A stretch of 64,000 nt of DNA, taken from the NCBI RefSeq assembly GCF_003473485.1, contig NC_053043.1, positions 11,852,001-11,916,000 on the forward strand, given 5' to 3'. A program made the translations under genes and the position numbers. The DNA is from Medicago truncatula (Eukaryota > Streptophyta > Magnoliopsida > Fabales > Fabaceae). Under the pieces are notes generated by a model that saw only the letters and a program-made list of their open reading frames with translations, searched no databases and was not told where the DNA came from. This document shows, one piece after another, positions 37,544-48,431 of this stretch; within the stretch, counting starts at the first letter, position 1, and the number at the start of each line of letters is the position of its first letter.

Positions 37544-39142
37544 ATGTCAACTTCTCGTCGCTGCATAAACTGCAGCAAAACCTCATTCACCCGCGACGAC
37601 GAAACCGGCGGTTCATTCTGCTCCTCATGCGGCGCAGAACAGCACTTCGATCAATTCGAAACTTACACCATCGGAATCAACGGTCCACAAGGAACCTTCA
37701 TCCACATCGGAACCTCCGGTTCAGGTACTATCTACTCTTACAAAGACCGTAAATTATTCTCCGCTCGTAATTCCATTGAACAATTCACCATTAAATTAGG
37801 TTTATCTTCCAAGAAAATTGAAATTAATACTATGATTAGTGATATCACTGATGGCGAATTCGGTCAAGGGGATTGGTTTCAGGTTTTAATTGGAGCATGT
37901 TGTTATGTTGTTATGCGGAGAGATGAACGTGCTTTATCCATGAATGAAGTTGCGAATGCTGTTGGTTGTGATGTTTTTGAGCTTGGGAAGATGGTTATTA
38001 GGGTTGTTGATTATTTGGATTTGAGAGGGAGTGATTTTCCGGATTTTGATATTGTGCATTTGTTGAAAAGGAGTGTTGATAGTTGTCGTTGTTTTAGGGA
38101 GGTTGATAGGAGTTTGGTTGATAGAATGAAGAAACAAGGGGTGTTTTTGTTGCAATGTGCGGTGAAATTGTTTTTGAGTACGGGGCGTAGGCCGTTACCT
38201 TTGGTGGTTGCGGTTTTGGTTTTGGTTGCGGAGATTAATGGAGTTGATATTCGGTTGGAGGATTTGGCGAAGGAGGTTCATGCTATTGTTTCGACTTGTA
38301 GAACTAGGTATAGAGAGCTTCTTGAGACGCTTGTCAATGTTGCGCAAGTGTTGCCTTGGGGGAAAGATATTACGAAGAAAAATATAATTAAGAATGCGCC
38401 GTTTGTGATTCAGTATATGGAGAAGAAGTCTATGTCGAAGCCTGTTGAGAAGAGGAAGGATGTTGATCAGACTGGGTTGGATTTGGCTGATGTGGTTGAT
38501 GAGTGCTTAACACAGGAGGGGCAATACGAGTATGGGGTTGATGGATTAATTCACCGAAAAGATTCTCAGTATTTTTCATTGCAAAGTAATTGTGATAGAG
38601 AAGGCATCGTGGATGATGAAAGGTTACAGATTTCACCTGAATGTTTGTCTTTGATGTATGACAAATTTTTAAATGAGAATCGTGATGCCATGTCTTCAAG
38701 GAGTGCAAATGTTCAGAAACGAAAAAGGTTGGAGCTTGATTTTCAGGAGTGGTGGAATGAAGAATCAGAACTGAGCAGAAAGCTTATACTGAAAGAGTTA
38801 CTAGAGAAGGATATTGGGGTGGAAACCATGCCACCATCATTTGTCAATGGTCAATTGAAATGTAAAATGAGGCGAGAGAAGATCAATGCTGCAAAGAAGC
38901 GGATAAAAAGAATAACTCATCCATTACATTCTGATCTTGGTGATACTGCAAATCTTGGCATTTTAGATAGCACTTGCACTGAGAGAAAGAAGAAAAGAAG
39001 AGGAATGGCAGTTGATGGTATTGATTGGGAAGACTTAATTATTGAGACACTTGTTCTTCATCAAGTAAAGGATGAGGAAATCGAGAAGGGGCATTACAAT
39101 ACCTTACTAGGCCTATATGTGTTCAACTCTGGCGTTGTATAA
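37544..39142 (+). CDS. PTF2: Plant-specific TFIIB-related protein (PTF2-like), intronless
   Basis: 532 residues in a single exon starting MSTSRRC. The N-terminus has a TFIIB-type zinc ribbon with Cys7, Cys10, Cys26 and Cys29 (CINC ... CSSC). Two cyclin-like repeats follow, roughly residues 85-180 ('WFQVLIGACCYVVMRRDERA') and 190-285 ('QCAVKLFLSTGRRPLPLVVA'), as in TFIIB/Brf proteins. The C-terminal part is charged ('KRKRLELDFQEWW', 'KMRREKINAAKKRIKR'). I recognise the plant-specific PTF2/pBRP2-like branch (Arabidopsis At4g35540), a nuclear general-transcription-factor relative reported to act in pollen and meristem. The length is close to the Arabidopsis protein as I recall it. The codon composition at the 5' end (about the first 150 bases) is more GC-rich than the rest. 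It could alternatively be labelled a Brf1-like factor, but the C-terminus lacks the Brf1 homology II pattern. Confidence 0.85.
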   Translation: MSTSRRCINCSKTSFTRDDETGGSFCSSCGAEQHFDQFETYTIGINGPQGTFIHIGTSGSGTIYSYKDRKLFSARNSIEQFTIKLGLSSKKIEINTMISDITDGEFGQGDWFQVLIGACCYVVMRRDERALSMNEVANAVGCDVFELGKMVIRVVDYLDLRGSDFPDFDIVHLLKRSVDSCRCFREVDRSLVDRMKKQGVFLLQCAVKLFLSTGRRPLPLVVAVLVLVAEINGVDIRLEDLAKEVHAIVSTCRTRYRELLETLVNVAQVLPWGKDITKKNIIKNAPFVIQYMEKKSMSKPVEKRKDVDQTGLDLADVVDECLTQEGQYEYGVDGLIHRKDSQYFSLQSNCDREGIVDDERLQISPECLSLMYDKFLNENRDAMSSRSANVQKRKRLELDFQEWWNEESELSRKLILKELLEKDIGVETMPPSFVNGQLKCKMRREKINAAKKRIKRITHPLHSDLGDTANLGILDSTCTERKKKRRGMAVDGIDWEDLIIETLVLHQVKDEEIEKGHYNTLLGLYVFNSGVV

Positions 39143-40278
39143 GAGAAGTTTAAGATGTAAAAACATTATATGAGAAGAATTAAGAATTTCAGATTTACCG
39201 GCATTTCAATTATCCATTGATATTTTTTCACTGATCAATCATATGAATTATCCGATATTTTAATGCTGCAGATTTTGTGCTAAACTTTTTATATATTCAT
39301 TAGTAATGGAAGTTACTTTTTTTTTGCTGTTAAAAAATTTAAGCAATGTAATGTGTACTTGGTATCTGGTGGTTTCTAAGGCGAGGAGCTAACAAATCCC
39401 TCAATGTGGCAGAAGCACTTCTGACCAAGTACGGTGTAAGTTTTGTCTTTTGAAATAAGGTTCAGGTATTATTTAGTTTTTCCTTTATTTTTCCTAGTTT
39501 TACTTAAGCTGTTCATGTTTACGTTTCAATTGTATGTTAGAACTTATATTTGGGGCTATATATGTGATTAGGTCATGAAATAATTGAAATCCTCTTCTGA
39601 TCAGTAAATCAAAATACATTCTCTGTAGAAAGCATGTGAAGCTCTAAATATGAATTGTAATTTATCGGCCTTTAGTAGAAGCTGTTGTGCCCAATTGGAT
39701 TGTAAGACTTGTGTGAATATTTCTTTGTTTATATTCTGAATTGAGTAATCAGACCAACTGAGGTCAAAGTTTGTTAAAGATTTAGGTGCGTTTTGAAGTG
39801 CGGTACATAGCTAGAAATTAAAGTATGAATCACTGTTTTAGAACCATCAAGTGTTTCTTTTTGTGCTTGACATTTTAAGAAAAGCTTTACGTGCTTTAAA
39901 ACGACACGTTCTTGATTGAAATTTCGAACTGGTTTACTGGCAAATAGTATTTCTTAAGAGAGTGATATCATTAGGACACATTTCTTCTAATTATTACAGT
40001 TTAAAAAGATTTTAACTCACCATCCATCTGCCGATTATAAACAATCCACAAAGGAACCTCTGCTGCATCTTTCCTGCAGCGACATGGGGGCAGCAAACTC
40101 CCGGTTTCTATAATGAAAGTTGTATGTTGGTGTAATACTTGAAGTATTTTATTTTTATTTTTTCTAGACAAGTTTACTTTCATTATAGTATTAAAGAAAA
40201 AAAAAAAATCTTATATAAGCAATTCACAATCACAATTAGTTTGAACACAAGTTATTATTAGTAGTGTTTGAATGATTG
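39143..40278. other. Spacer between the PTF2-like gene and BBE-like 2
   Basis: No supportable gene. A short GC-richer stretch at 39370-39440 and another at 40020-40100 stand out but carry no recognisable motif. A small hairpin ('tataatgaaagt' against its inverse) spans 40109-40187. Confidence 0.4.
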
Positions 40279-40500
40279 TGATTGTGAAATATATGATAGT
40301 TTAAGCATATGAAGCTTTTTAACTCATCTGTACTATAACAAAGATCACCACGGAGATCCGTAAAACTTCATGATGGAAAATTCAGAAAGCTAACTTTTCC
40401 AAAGCATTATGCTAACTTTTCCAAAGCATTATGTGTGATCTCATTAAAATGGCAACTCATACAAATATTACCTGAGGTGAACCCTCTCCACAGAAAAAAA
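40279..40500. repeat. 3' flank of BBE-like 2, shared with BBE-like 3
   Basis: Phrases such as 'gatgatagtttaagcatatg', 'aacttcatgatggaaaattc' and 'aaaacggcaactc' recur in the same order at 47591-48008, downstream of BBE-like 3. The gene duplication therefore included this flank. A perfect 22-bp tandem duplication (40389-40410 and 40411-40432) is specific to this copy. Confidence 0.7.
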
Positions 40501-40660
40501 GATTCTGTTGTATAAATTGTATTGGTTTGGCTAATGTAGCAAGGGGTTTGTGGCTGAACTTTTCATTTTTGGGAAAGTAAATGTTGCAGTGGATGCTTTA
40601 AGTAAAAAAATCAAATCAAATTTTAAATTACAGAAATAGGAAAAGGGAGTAAAACATACA

Positions 40661-42250
40661 TCAATAAGACAAAGGTGGAATGCTCTGCTCATGCCTAAAG
40701 AAATTGTTAGGATCAACTTCTTCTTTTACAAGTGTTAATCTTTCAAAATTAGACTTGAAATATTTCATGCCCCAAGATTTTGCTTCTTCATAACTTGCAT
40801 TGCCACTGTTCACTCCTATATCAAGGTCCCTATAGTTCAAATATGCTACTCTTGGGCACTTTGAAACATAAGGTGTCATGTATGCATATAACCTTCTCAT
40901 CCAATCCATATGCTTTGGTGTTTCTTCATTTGAATCCCAATTTATCAAATATTGGATACCATAAATGATCCCATTTCTATGCGGAAATGGAGTTTCTGAT
41001 TCTGAAATCTCACCCATTCTCCCTCCATATGGTGTCATAATCAAAGTTGGTTTGTTCTCTTCAAGTAACATGTTCCACAACCCTTCCAAACCTGACATAG
41101 GAATTGGATCTGTTACATAGTCTGATTTAGCTTTGAAACTTGAAAGTGTTGTGTTTCTTTGAAGTAACACTTCCAACGAACCATGGATGGAATAGCCTGC
41201 AAAATAAAGAACAGATTGAATCCAACTCATCTCAGTGCAATTATCATGTTGCAAACCTAATTCTTCAAAGTTGTTTTGCATCGAAGGAAGCAAGTTGTCA
41301 GATTTCCCAAGATATAGTCCTGTGAAAGAAGCAAGTACAGTTTTTCCACCATCAGAAGATGAATTAGCAGCTAGTCCTATAACTGAGTGCAGAAAAAGTT
41401 CACTAGGAAGCTTGTTTGCTATAATTTGCCATTTCATGAAAAGGGTAGTAGCATTTTCACCTAAACTCTTTGGAATATTGAAAACTGTCACTATTGAAGG
41501 AACTTGTACAAGCTTGACTTTCCATGCAGTAATCACTCCAAAGCTTGACCCTCCACCTCCTCTTATAGCCCAAAATAGATCCTCACCCATCAATTTTCTA
41601 TTTAGGATCTTTCCATTAACATCTACCATTTGAGCATCAATTACATTATCAGCTGCAAGACCATATTTTCTAAATAATGTACCAAATCCACCTCCACTGA
41701 AGTGACCTCCTACACCAACAGTAGGACAACTACCAGCTGGAAATCCATGAACGTTACTTTTATTTGCAATTGCATAGTAGAGTTCTCCAAGAGTAGCACC
41801 TGCTTGAACCCATGCATTTTCTTCTTTGATGTCAATGGTTATTGACCTAAGGTTTGTGAGATCAATGATTAGGAATGGAACATTAGAGACATAAGAAAGA
41901 CCTTCATAGTCATGTCCACCACTCCTAATTCTTATTTCCAGGCCTTGTTTTTTTGAACAAATTATTGTTGTTTGGATTTGAAATAGGTCATTTGGAAAAA
42001 CAATGAGGTTAGGTTTTGGAACCGAATTTTCTAAGAATCTTTGGTTTCTTATTGATGATTGTAAAAGGGGTGCATAAGATGAACTGTTTTGAGTGATTAT
42101 TACTTTTGTAGTTGAGTTTGAATTTTTTAAACCTGGTGAAAAACATTGAAGGAAGCTGCTTTCAATGTCATGAGAAGTATATGTTTGAGGGAAAATTGAG
42201 ATGAAGCTTATGATTGATAGGAGTGCTAATTTTGTGTATGTAAATGCCAT
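40661..42250 (-). CDS. BBE-like 2: berberine-bridge-enzyme-like FAD oxidoreductase, oxidase-type gatekeeper
   Basis: Intronless, 529 residues. The start at 42250 (MAFTYTKLALLSIISFIS) opens a signal peptide and aligns with BBE-like 3; the in-frame ATG at 42280 is ten codons upstream and unlikely. FAD-anchoring His113 (RSGGHDYEG) and Cys175 (AGSCPTVGVGG) are present, as are Gln433 and Tyr473 (NYRDLD). Residue 178, the oxygen gatekeeper, is Val, so an oxidase making hydrogen peroxide is expected. Two positions differ from the monolignol type: Phe189 in place of Tyr (SGGGFG) and Gly431 in place of Lys (YGIQY). Many N-glycosylation sequons (NSS, NTT, NAT) fit secretion. The C-terminus EQSIPPLSY is canonical. 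Substrate unknown; carbohydrates, monolignols and alkaloids are known in the family. Confidence 0.92.
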   Translation of the reverse strand: MAFTYTKLALLSIISFISIFPQTYTSHDIESSFLQCFSPGLKNSNSTTKVIITQNSSSYAPLLQSSIRNQRFLENSVPKPNLIVFPNDLFQIQTTIICSKKQGLEIRIRSGGHDYEGLSYVSNVPFLIIDLTNLRSITIDIKEENAWVQAGATLGELYYAIANKSNVHGFPAGSCPTVGVGGHFSGGGFGTLFRKYGLAADNVIDAQMVDVNGKILNRKLMGEDLFWAIRGGGGSSFGVITAWKVKLVQVPSIVTVFNIPKSLGENATTLFMKWQIIANKLPSELFLHSVIGLAANSSSDGGKTVLASFTGLYLGKSDNLLPSMQNNFEELGLQHDNCTEMSWIQSVLYFAGYSIHGSLEVLLQRNTTLSSFKAKSDYVTDPIPMSGLEGLWNMLLEENKPTLIMTPYGGRMGEISESETPFPHRNGIIYGIQYLINWDSNEETPKHMDWMRRLYAYMTPYVSKCPRVAYLNYRDLDIGVNSGNASYEEAKSWGMKYFKSNFERLTLVKEEVDPNNFFRHEQSIPPLSY

Positions 42251-42954
42251 GTTTATTTGTAAATGTATTCCTAACCACAAACTGTGATCTTGATCGTTGA
42301 TTAAAAATTTAGCCCATATAAACGGATTCCTCTGGTTTCTAGGAAATTGGGACCCATAAAAATTTAAAGTTCAGTTGAAAGTTAAGTAATGTGCAAAGAG
42401 TTTTTTAGTATGGATTTGAACTTTATTTTTTCGGAATGATTTACACTTAATTGAAGTTCATTACCAACTTCAACTAAATAACTCTAATAATCTAATCTAT
42501 AATCAATTATGTAGATGGACTATTTATTGTGATTTTGGTACTCTATAGATAACTGGTGCGGCTATTTGGTGCATGAGACAATATGAATACTGAGCTAGGG
42601 AGGTATTATTTATTTTCAAAAACATAACCATTGGAAATTACAATGTTGGAAGATTACATATGCCATTTCAGGCTTTGGATGTATCAGTTCTTTAGCAATC
42701 ACAGCTACAAAATTAGCTTAGTTGTTGTCAATTTGCCACTTTTAATTGAACCAAATAGACCATAGTACATAAAATTTATAAAAACGATCATGTTAAAGCT
42801 TTAAGAATATTTGCTACATGGTGGTAAAATTGGACTTTATATGCCACAGCATATAAAGTCGGCATGGGATTCCAGTCAAGCACGGAAAAATGCTCTTCTC
42901 CCAGCAAGTTTTACTTACTCCTAACCAAACTTTCGAAAATACCCCTAGCGTGAG

Positions 42955-43036
42955 TTAACTCACACATGTATTAAACACTGCGTGACTTAACTCACACTGG
43001 GATTAACACATGCGTGAGTTAACTCATGCTGTGTCT
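42955..43036. repeat. Palindromic subterminal repeats of the PMD transposon
   Basis: Three near-copies of gcgtgagttaactcacgc, an 18-bp perfect palindrome in its consensus form, are spaced about 30 bp apart. Mutated versions include 'gcgtgacttaactcacac' and 'gcgtgagttaactcatgc'. More copies lie in the derivative at 53427. Probably transposase-binding or hairpin sites (inference). Confidence 0.7.
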
Positions 43037-43297
43037 GTGCAAAATACTAGAACATGCAGAAACTCAATTTTCCCTAATTTTCTTAATTCCTTCATTTATT
43101 CGTACATCCATTCAGTCAATTGCATCCATTTTTCATCATTCATTCAAGCATTCATTCAATCAAGCATTCGTTCATAATTAAAATACGAAGAATAAAGGAA
43201 TAAAATAACGCAAAATGTCATAAAAACGCAAGTGTAAATATATTCGACAAAATATAATAAAAAAACTACATATATATAAAAGTCATAAGATAAAATC

Positions 43298-45486
43298 CTA
43301 CTCCTGTGAACTATGAGTCCTACTCCTCCTCCGCAGAGCCTGCACCTCCTTCATCATGCTATACACGGCCCGAATGCCCTCCATAATGCCGAGAACTAGT
43401 GGATTTGAAAACACATCAGGAACCCCCAATGCGCTCTCCACTCTGGCTCTGATGTTGCCGATGATCTAGAATGGGTCTGGAGGCTGTATGACCCATTGTT
43501 GCTCAACAATAACCTCCTCGTAGGGAGGGACATGAGCTGTGTAGTCAAGAACGGCCGTAGGGGCGATCATAATAGGATGGGATACTTTGTAGAACCATCT
43601 TATGTACCCCTTTGAATGCTTCCACACCTTGTCCTCCGGGACCGGATTACCCCTCTACTGTTGGCTAAGGACATGGACAACAAACTCAATGAAGGCCGTG
43701 ACCACCTCCTCTGGCTCAAGAGGCCCAATCGTCGTAGGAGGTATGGGAACGGTTTGGACATTGTCGTACTGCCTCAGAACCCGCTCCGGAAAGTGATGAC
43801 ACATCCTGGTTTTACCGGCCATAATCCATCCAGAGTACCATCATATGTCATGAAAAGGAGTCAGGTCTCGTCGAGTCTTGTACACCCTCCAGATGACATG
43901 AGCATGCTCCATCGAATCAATTGCGGTTACGTAATGTCCAACATTAGAAAAGTCTCTGAGAGGTTTCCATCTACCCACAAGCGGGTCAGCACGTAGGTAA
44001 TTTGGATCAAGCCTTCTCGGAACGAGCTACCTGAAGTGCGCAAAAACCCATCTCTGCAAACACAAAGAGACAAATTTATATCAGCATAAGTATCATACGA
44101 ACAACTATACATTTACGATTCACTAAAAAAATAAGAAAAAAATGTATTATCACAAGCAAGGTTATGTAACCACCAACGACGCTAACAACTGAGTCGGAGG
44201 TAGGAGAAAACTGCTCATATAGGAAAGCAAGTCTCATCCCGCCCCATGACTAGTCGCCCACCATGTATAAATCCTTAATCGCAAACAACCATAGTAGATT
44301 AACATTTTTGCTGTTCTTGCCGGCAAAAAGGGTGTAGCCAAGGATGAGCAACAAAAACGCCTTAGCGCAGGAGGTCTTAACAACACTCTACTCCACCACC
44401 TCCTCCTCCGTGTTAGGCTCCACCAGACGATTACACCTATTCAACAGTGATTCGTAACGCCTCTTCAGTTTAGTGTAATTGACATGAGCACCACATTGTT
44501 TTTCCACCTCATCCATTGCCTTCTCCTCTGTATAACATAGCTCATCCTGCGTATGCCCCGCTCATGAGATAACTCCTCCTCCTCAATGAGTCTCCTAGTG
44601 ATGGGGATGTGTAGAAGACATGCCACATCATCTAGTGTGACAGCCATCTCCCTAACAGGCTAATGGAAGCTGCTGATGTCCACATGCCATCTCTATGAAA
44701 AGGCACAAATGAGCCCGTGAGAGATGTTGTCGAACCCAGTCTTAAGGAGGGGGGTAAGACCGAAATCATTCTCCCGACAACGACACTGTTAAGTTACTAA
44801 GCTTCTCCCCGTGCGAGACACGAATAATCTTATGCGACAATTGAAACTGAAATACAAAAACAAAAACATAAACAAACAACAACACCCTTAAGAAAATAAT
44901 AAGTAAAATAAACATGAAATATTATAACATAACCATGAAATAAGTAAAATAATCATTAAAATAATTAAATTTTAATATTGTAACATAAACATTAAATAAG
45001 GAAAATAATAAGTAACATGTCATTAAATAAAATAAAGCAAATTATACTTACTTCTACATCAACCCATAGCCTACATGCCATGTGTTTACCGAAGTTCGAT
45101 AAAGTGACAACTCATAAGGCCCCAGGAAAGCCATGCGGTCCGGCCTCAAACTCCATAGCCGGCTCCCACTGAGCCTCAACCTCCTGCTGGTGACCCTCAC
45201 CCTCATGCTGGTGAGGCTGCTGATACTGAAGGTGCTCATACTGAGGCTGAAAATACTCAGGCTAATACACCTCATGTTGATGTTGTTGTTGATACTGCGT
45301 CGGGTCCACTATCTGGGACGCAACCGCCTGCGAAGATGAACCCTCCGCATCATTAGTCATAGCAAACCTCGTGCCCCCACCTCTCCGTCGACCAACCATA
45401 TGAGGGTGTTGTGCCGCATTTTCTCTCTATAAACTCCTTGTAGCCGACTCCCTATCTCCCCTCACTTTGTCTGGCCTCTGAGACAT
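43298..45486 (-). pseudogene. Transposon-borne plant mobile domain (MAIN-like) gene, broken
   Basis: The minus strand starts MSQRPDKVRGDRE and later reads 'HMVGRRRGGGTRFAMTND', a Gln/His-rich stretch, 'FGKHMACRLWVD', 'HGLICAFS', then 'VREMAVTLDDVACLLHIPIT'. The last is the signature of the aminotransferase-like plant mobile domain (PF10536) shared by MAIN/MAIL proteins and transposons. The C-terminal frame ends 'MKEVQALRRRSRTHSSQE'. In-frame stops after 'SATRSL' and 'QHEVY', plus several frameshifts, make it a pseudogene. The gene has at least one intron in the family; splice sites were not resolved here. Confidence 0.75.
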
Positions 45487-46132
45487 ATCTGCACAACATT
45501 CCAAAAAGGAAAAAATCAATGTTTTTTTCATACGGACATTGTGTCATTTCTAACTATTCAACAACAACAGTTAAATTTCGGCAGTGTCATTTCAATCCGT
45601 GAACTACCACATTGCAGTCAAACATACTATAATCAACATTAACTAACCAATTTCTAACTAATTTTATCATTAACAATCTAAAAAACAAACAAATTTTCAA
45701 TGAGACATTTTATCAAACATCTAGAGTCCAACTTTCAATCAACTTAAATTCAAACAATTTCAAAACCCTAAACTACCACATTACACTCTAAACAACTTCT
45801 AAACTACAATTGCTATCTTAATTCATCACTAACAATCCTACATACTAACATGCAAGCCAAATTTCTAAAAACTTAAAAATGTCAGATTTCTCAAAAAAAT
45901 TATAAATTTAAACAAAAAAAAAAAAAAGCAATGAAGTAGGATAAGCATAACTTACTTGTTGATTTGGTCGATTTGATGTTGGTGAAATTCGAAAAAATGG
46001 TTTGGAACGAGTGATTTTTGTTGGAAGAAGAGCAGTTTTCAAACAAGAGCCACAAGCCTTAAAGAGTGAGGACAAAATTTCAAAGGTATTCTGGTTGGGC
46101 TGGTTTTGATATAAAAAAAAATTATTTTTATA

Positions 46133-46488
46133 GCAATGCTAGTGGATTAAATAACGTGCCATCTATTCAACTAGTGGCAGCAGTGGTCTATGTTCCTATG
46201 GGGATTATGAAGTAGACTTTTTGTTTTTTTTTTTGTTTTTTTAAGGATCTAAACAATAATTGATTATACCAAAAAATTGGTTGCTTTGCCCCTAATTTCA
46301 AGATATTTTCAGTTATTAATGGATTAATTTTGTTTTTATTGCAATATACTAGTGGATTAATTAACGTGCCATTTATTCAACTAGTGCCAGGTGTGGTCTA
46401 TGTTCCTATGAGGATTATGAAGCATACTAAGTAGAATTTTTTTTGGAAGGATCTAAACAATAATTGATTAATATAAATACCAGAAAAT
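46133..46488. repeat. Tandem duplication of ~208-bp period next to the PMD transposon
   Basis: The block 'ctagtggattaattaacgtg' ... 'tatgttcctatgaggattat' ... 'aaggatctaaacaataattg' occurs at 46133-46281 and again at 46341-46488. A related single copy is at 30670-30745. Confidence 0.7.
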
Positions 46489-47590
46489 TAGTTCAAACTT
46501 TTCTTAGTAGTTATTAATTTTTTTAACTCTTCTATCCTTAAAGAAAAGAGTTCATAGTAATCTAGAGTTTGGACCATCTATCTATCCTTAAAGAAAAGAG
46601 TTCATAATATAAATAATTTTATTATCATTTGTGCAATGTTGTAATTAATTCACACCGCGACAATCACAATACAGCCGAAATCGCAACAACCTTAATGCAA
46701 CTGCGACCATTTTTTAAAACCTTGCTTAAAATAATAGATTTCCCCCATATATTAAATGAAAATTTATACTATGAAAAAGAGTTTTGCTCATGAATTTTGT
46801 AAAATCAAATGTGTAAATGAAATTTTGAATAATTTCTACCATACTTTTTAAATATAAAGACATGCAAAGAACAATTTTAATTTGTAGCTGTTAATGAGTC
46901 TTTAATTTTTCTAATATAGATATATATATAATAGGATAGTAACCGAGGCGTGTGCCGTCTATTGCTGGTTGAAAATTATTTCCAAAAAAAAAAGGATAGT
47001 GTTTATAATCTCAAATATTTTTCTCAATGATATTTGATGTTATTATTCTATCACTTTCGCATTGCTAAAAAATTTTCTTTAACTATTTATCATATAAAAT
47101 CTTGCCCCGCAAGTCAACATTTCTTGATCCGTCATGCTTAAGCGTGCCCTCCAAATAATTTGGAAACAGAAGATGATGGAGTAAGAGAAGGTGGAACCTG
47201 CTCTGAACAATCCTAGTTTTAAAATTCCAAATGCAGATCGAAACCGATCTAAAATCAAGTTCATATGAGACAACCCTGTTTGACACGGAAGTCTCTTGTT
47301 GAAATTGTGTTGTTTAGTTTATGTTTTTGTTGCTGCAGAATTTGATTTAATAACAAATTTTTCTATTGTGTTCTGAACACCGTTCGGATTATATGAAAAT
47401 GCACATTTCTTTAGCTGTTGACTTGTTGTTTAAGGTGCAAGCAAATAATTCCTTAAGATTTAAGAAGCACGCATGTTTCCATTTTCATGGTTTCTAAGAA
47501 TTGTATTCGAGTATGGAAGTTAAGAAATATTATGCTATGAAGTTGAATAGAATAATATAAATGTGGCAAATTCTTGATTTGTTTGTATAC
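46489..47590. other. Gene-free spacer
   Basis: AT-rich. At 46650-46730 a 'caccgcgacaatcacaatac' and 'gcaactgcgaccattttt' segment resembles the end of a common legume repeat. No gene is seen. Confidence 0.4.
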
Positions 47591-48008
47591 TGATTGTGAA
47601 ATAGATGATAGTTTAAGCATATGAAGTTGGACCCTAGATTTTGTTCTTGCATGTTGGAGTTTCTATCTCACTAATAGGTCATGCATGCAAGTTAAAAAAA
47701 GAAAGTAGCTTGAAAATCTCATCCTTGCTAGCCTTTATTAGATATGCAATTGCTCTGTTTCATTCACATGGTATTTATAGCAGTGATCACCATCGTGATC
47801 CATAAACTTCATGATGGAAAATTTAGAGAGCTAACTTCTCAAAAGCATTATGGTATGTTTGGAGTAAATAAATTGTACTAGTTTCACTTTCATCTATGAT
47901 TTATTTTTGGCACTGTTTTATTATGTGAATTCTTCAAAACGGCAACTCCAGAAAACTATTAATATACGATTACATCAGGTTTACCCTCCCTGCAAAAAAA
48001 GAGATTTT
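47591..48008. repeat. 3' flank of BBE-like 3, shared with BBE-like 2
   Basis: Counterpart of 40279-40500, expanded here by about 200 bp of unshared sequence. Confidence 0.65.
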
Positions 48009-48283
48009 GCTGTATACGTTTTTCGACATTTTTTGTTAGTTGAGTTAAAACTTTTGTATGAAATAGGGCAATTGTTAAAGAAATTAAACGTCAAAATTAT
48101 TTAATATAATACCTTAAAGTTTTACAAAGTGACCCTTTACATATAAAATTTTCATTTATTTCTTTTTTTATTTCCTTAACAATGCACTAAAGACAGTTGT
48201 TAACACGACCCTTTTAATTATAGTAATAGGATAAGGGAGTAAATTGGTGTAAGGAAAGTAGCTTCATGCATCGATAAGATAAA

Positions 48284-48431
48284 GGTGGAATGCTCTGTCC
48301 TTACCCGAGCCTCGGACCTTTTTTTGGTGGTGTCTGGGGTTCGTCCGGGGTTCGAACCCCAGACTTTGCACATATTATGCATTGTCCTTATCAACTAAGC
48401 TAGTTTCACGGGACAACGGTAGAATGCTCTG
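48284..48431. repeat. 14-bp target duplication flanking the SINE in BBE-like 3
   Basis: ggtggaatgctctg at 48284-48297 and ggtagaatgctctg at 48418-48431 match at 13 of 14 bases. Both copies correspond to the coding sequence for the end of the conserved EQSIPPL motif. Confidence 0.85.
48298..48417 (-). mobile_element. tRNA-derived SINE inserted in the BBE-like 3 coding end
   Basis: The 120-bp insert reads in the same sense as the gene. It has an A-box-like 'ctagcttagttgataagg', then a B-box 'ggggttcgaacccc' and the usual spacing, and is the same family as 55289. The tail is not pure A; it contains 'accaccaaaaaaagg'. The 14-bp flanking duplication confirms retrotransposition. Confidence 0.85.

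Larger units (their letters stand above)
42892..46033 (-). mobile_element. Plant-mobile-domain (PMD) transposon, decayed
   Basis: The left end gctcttctcccagcaag and right end 'ggaagaagagc' are short inverted termini. They are recognisable because the derivative at 53427-54152 ends in 'gctcttcaccc'/'gggtgaagagc'. The element holds a PMD gene remnant (43298-45486), a 'gaatgaatgcttgaatgaat' tract and palindromic subterminal repeats (42955-43036). Its flanks match the two halves of 30457-30745, which supports insertion there. No target duplication is readable. Confidence 0.65.

Noticed and set aside
39368-39440. Extra downstream exon of the PTF2-like gene
   Set aside because: The PTF2-like frame is complete and stops at 39142; no acceptor/donor pair links the two convincingly.
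40109-40187. MicroRNA-like hairpin
   Set aside because: The stem is only about 12 bp with a large loop; too weak for a plant miRNA precursor.
41235-41633. 132-codon plus-strand frame inside BBE-like 2
   Set aside because: Shadow of a long, clearly functional minus-strand coding region.
48298-48417. BBE-like 3 as a pseudogene
   Set aside because: The insertion lies after the last conserved motif and the frame stays open to a new stop, so I call it a gene with an altered tail.
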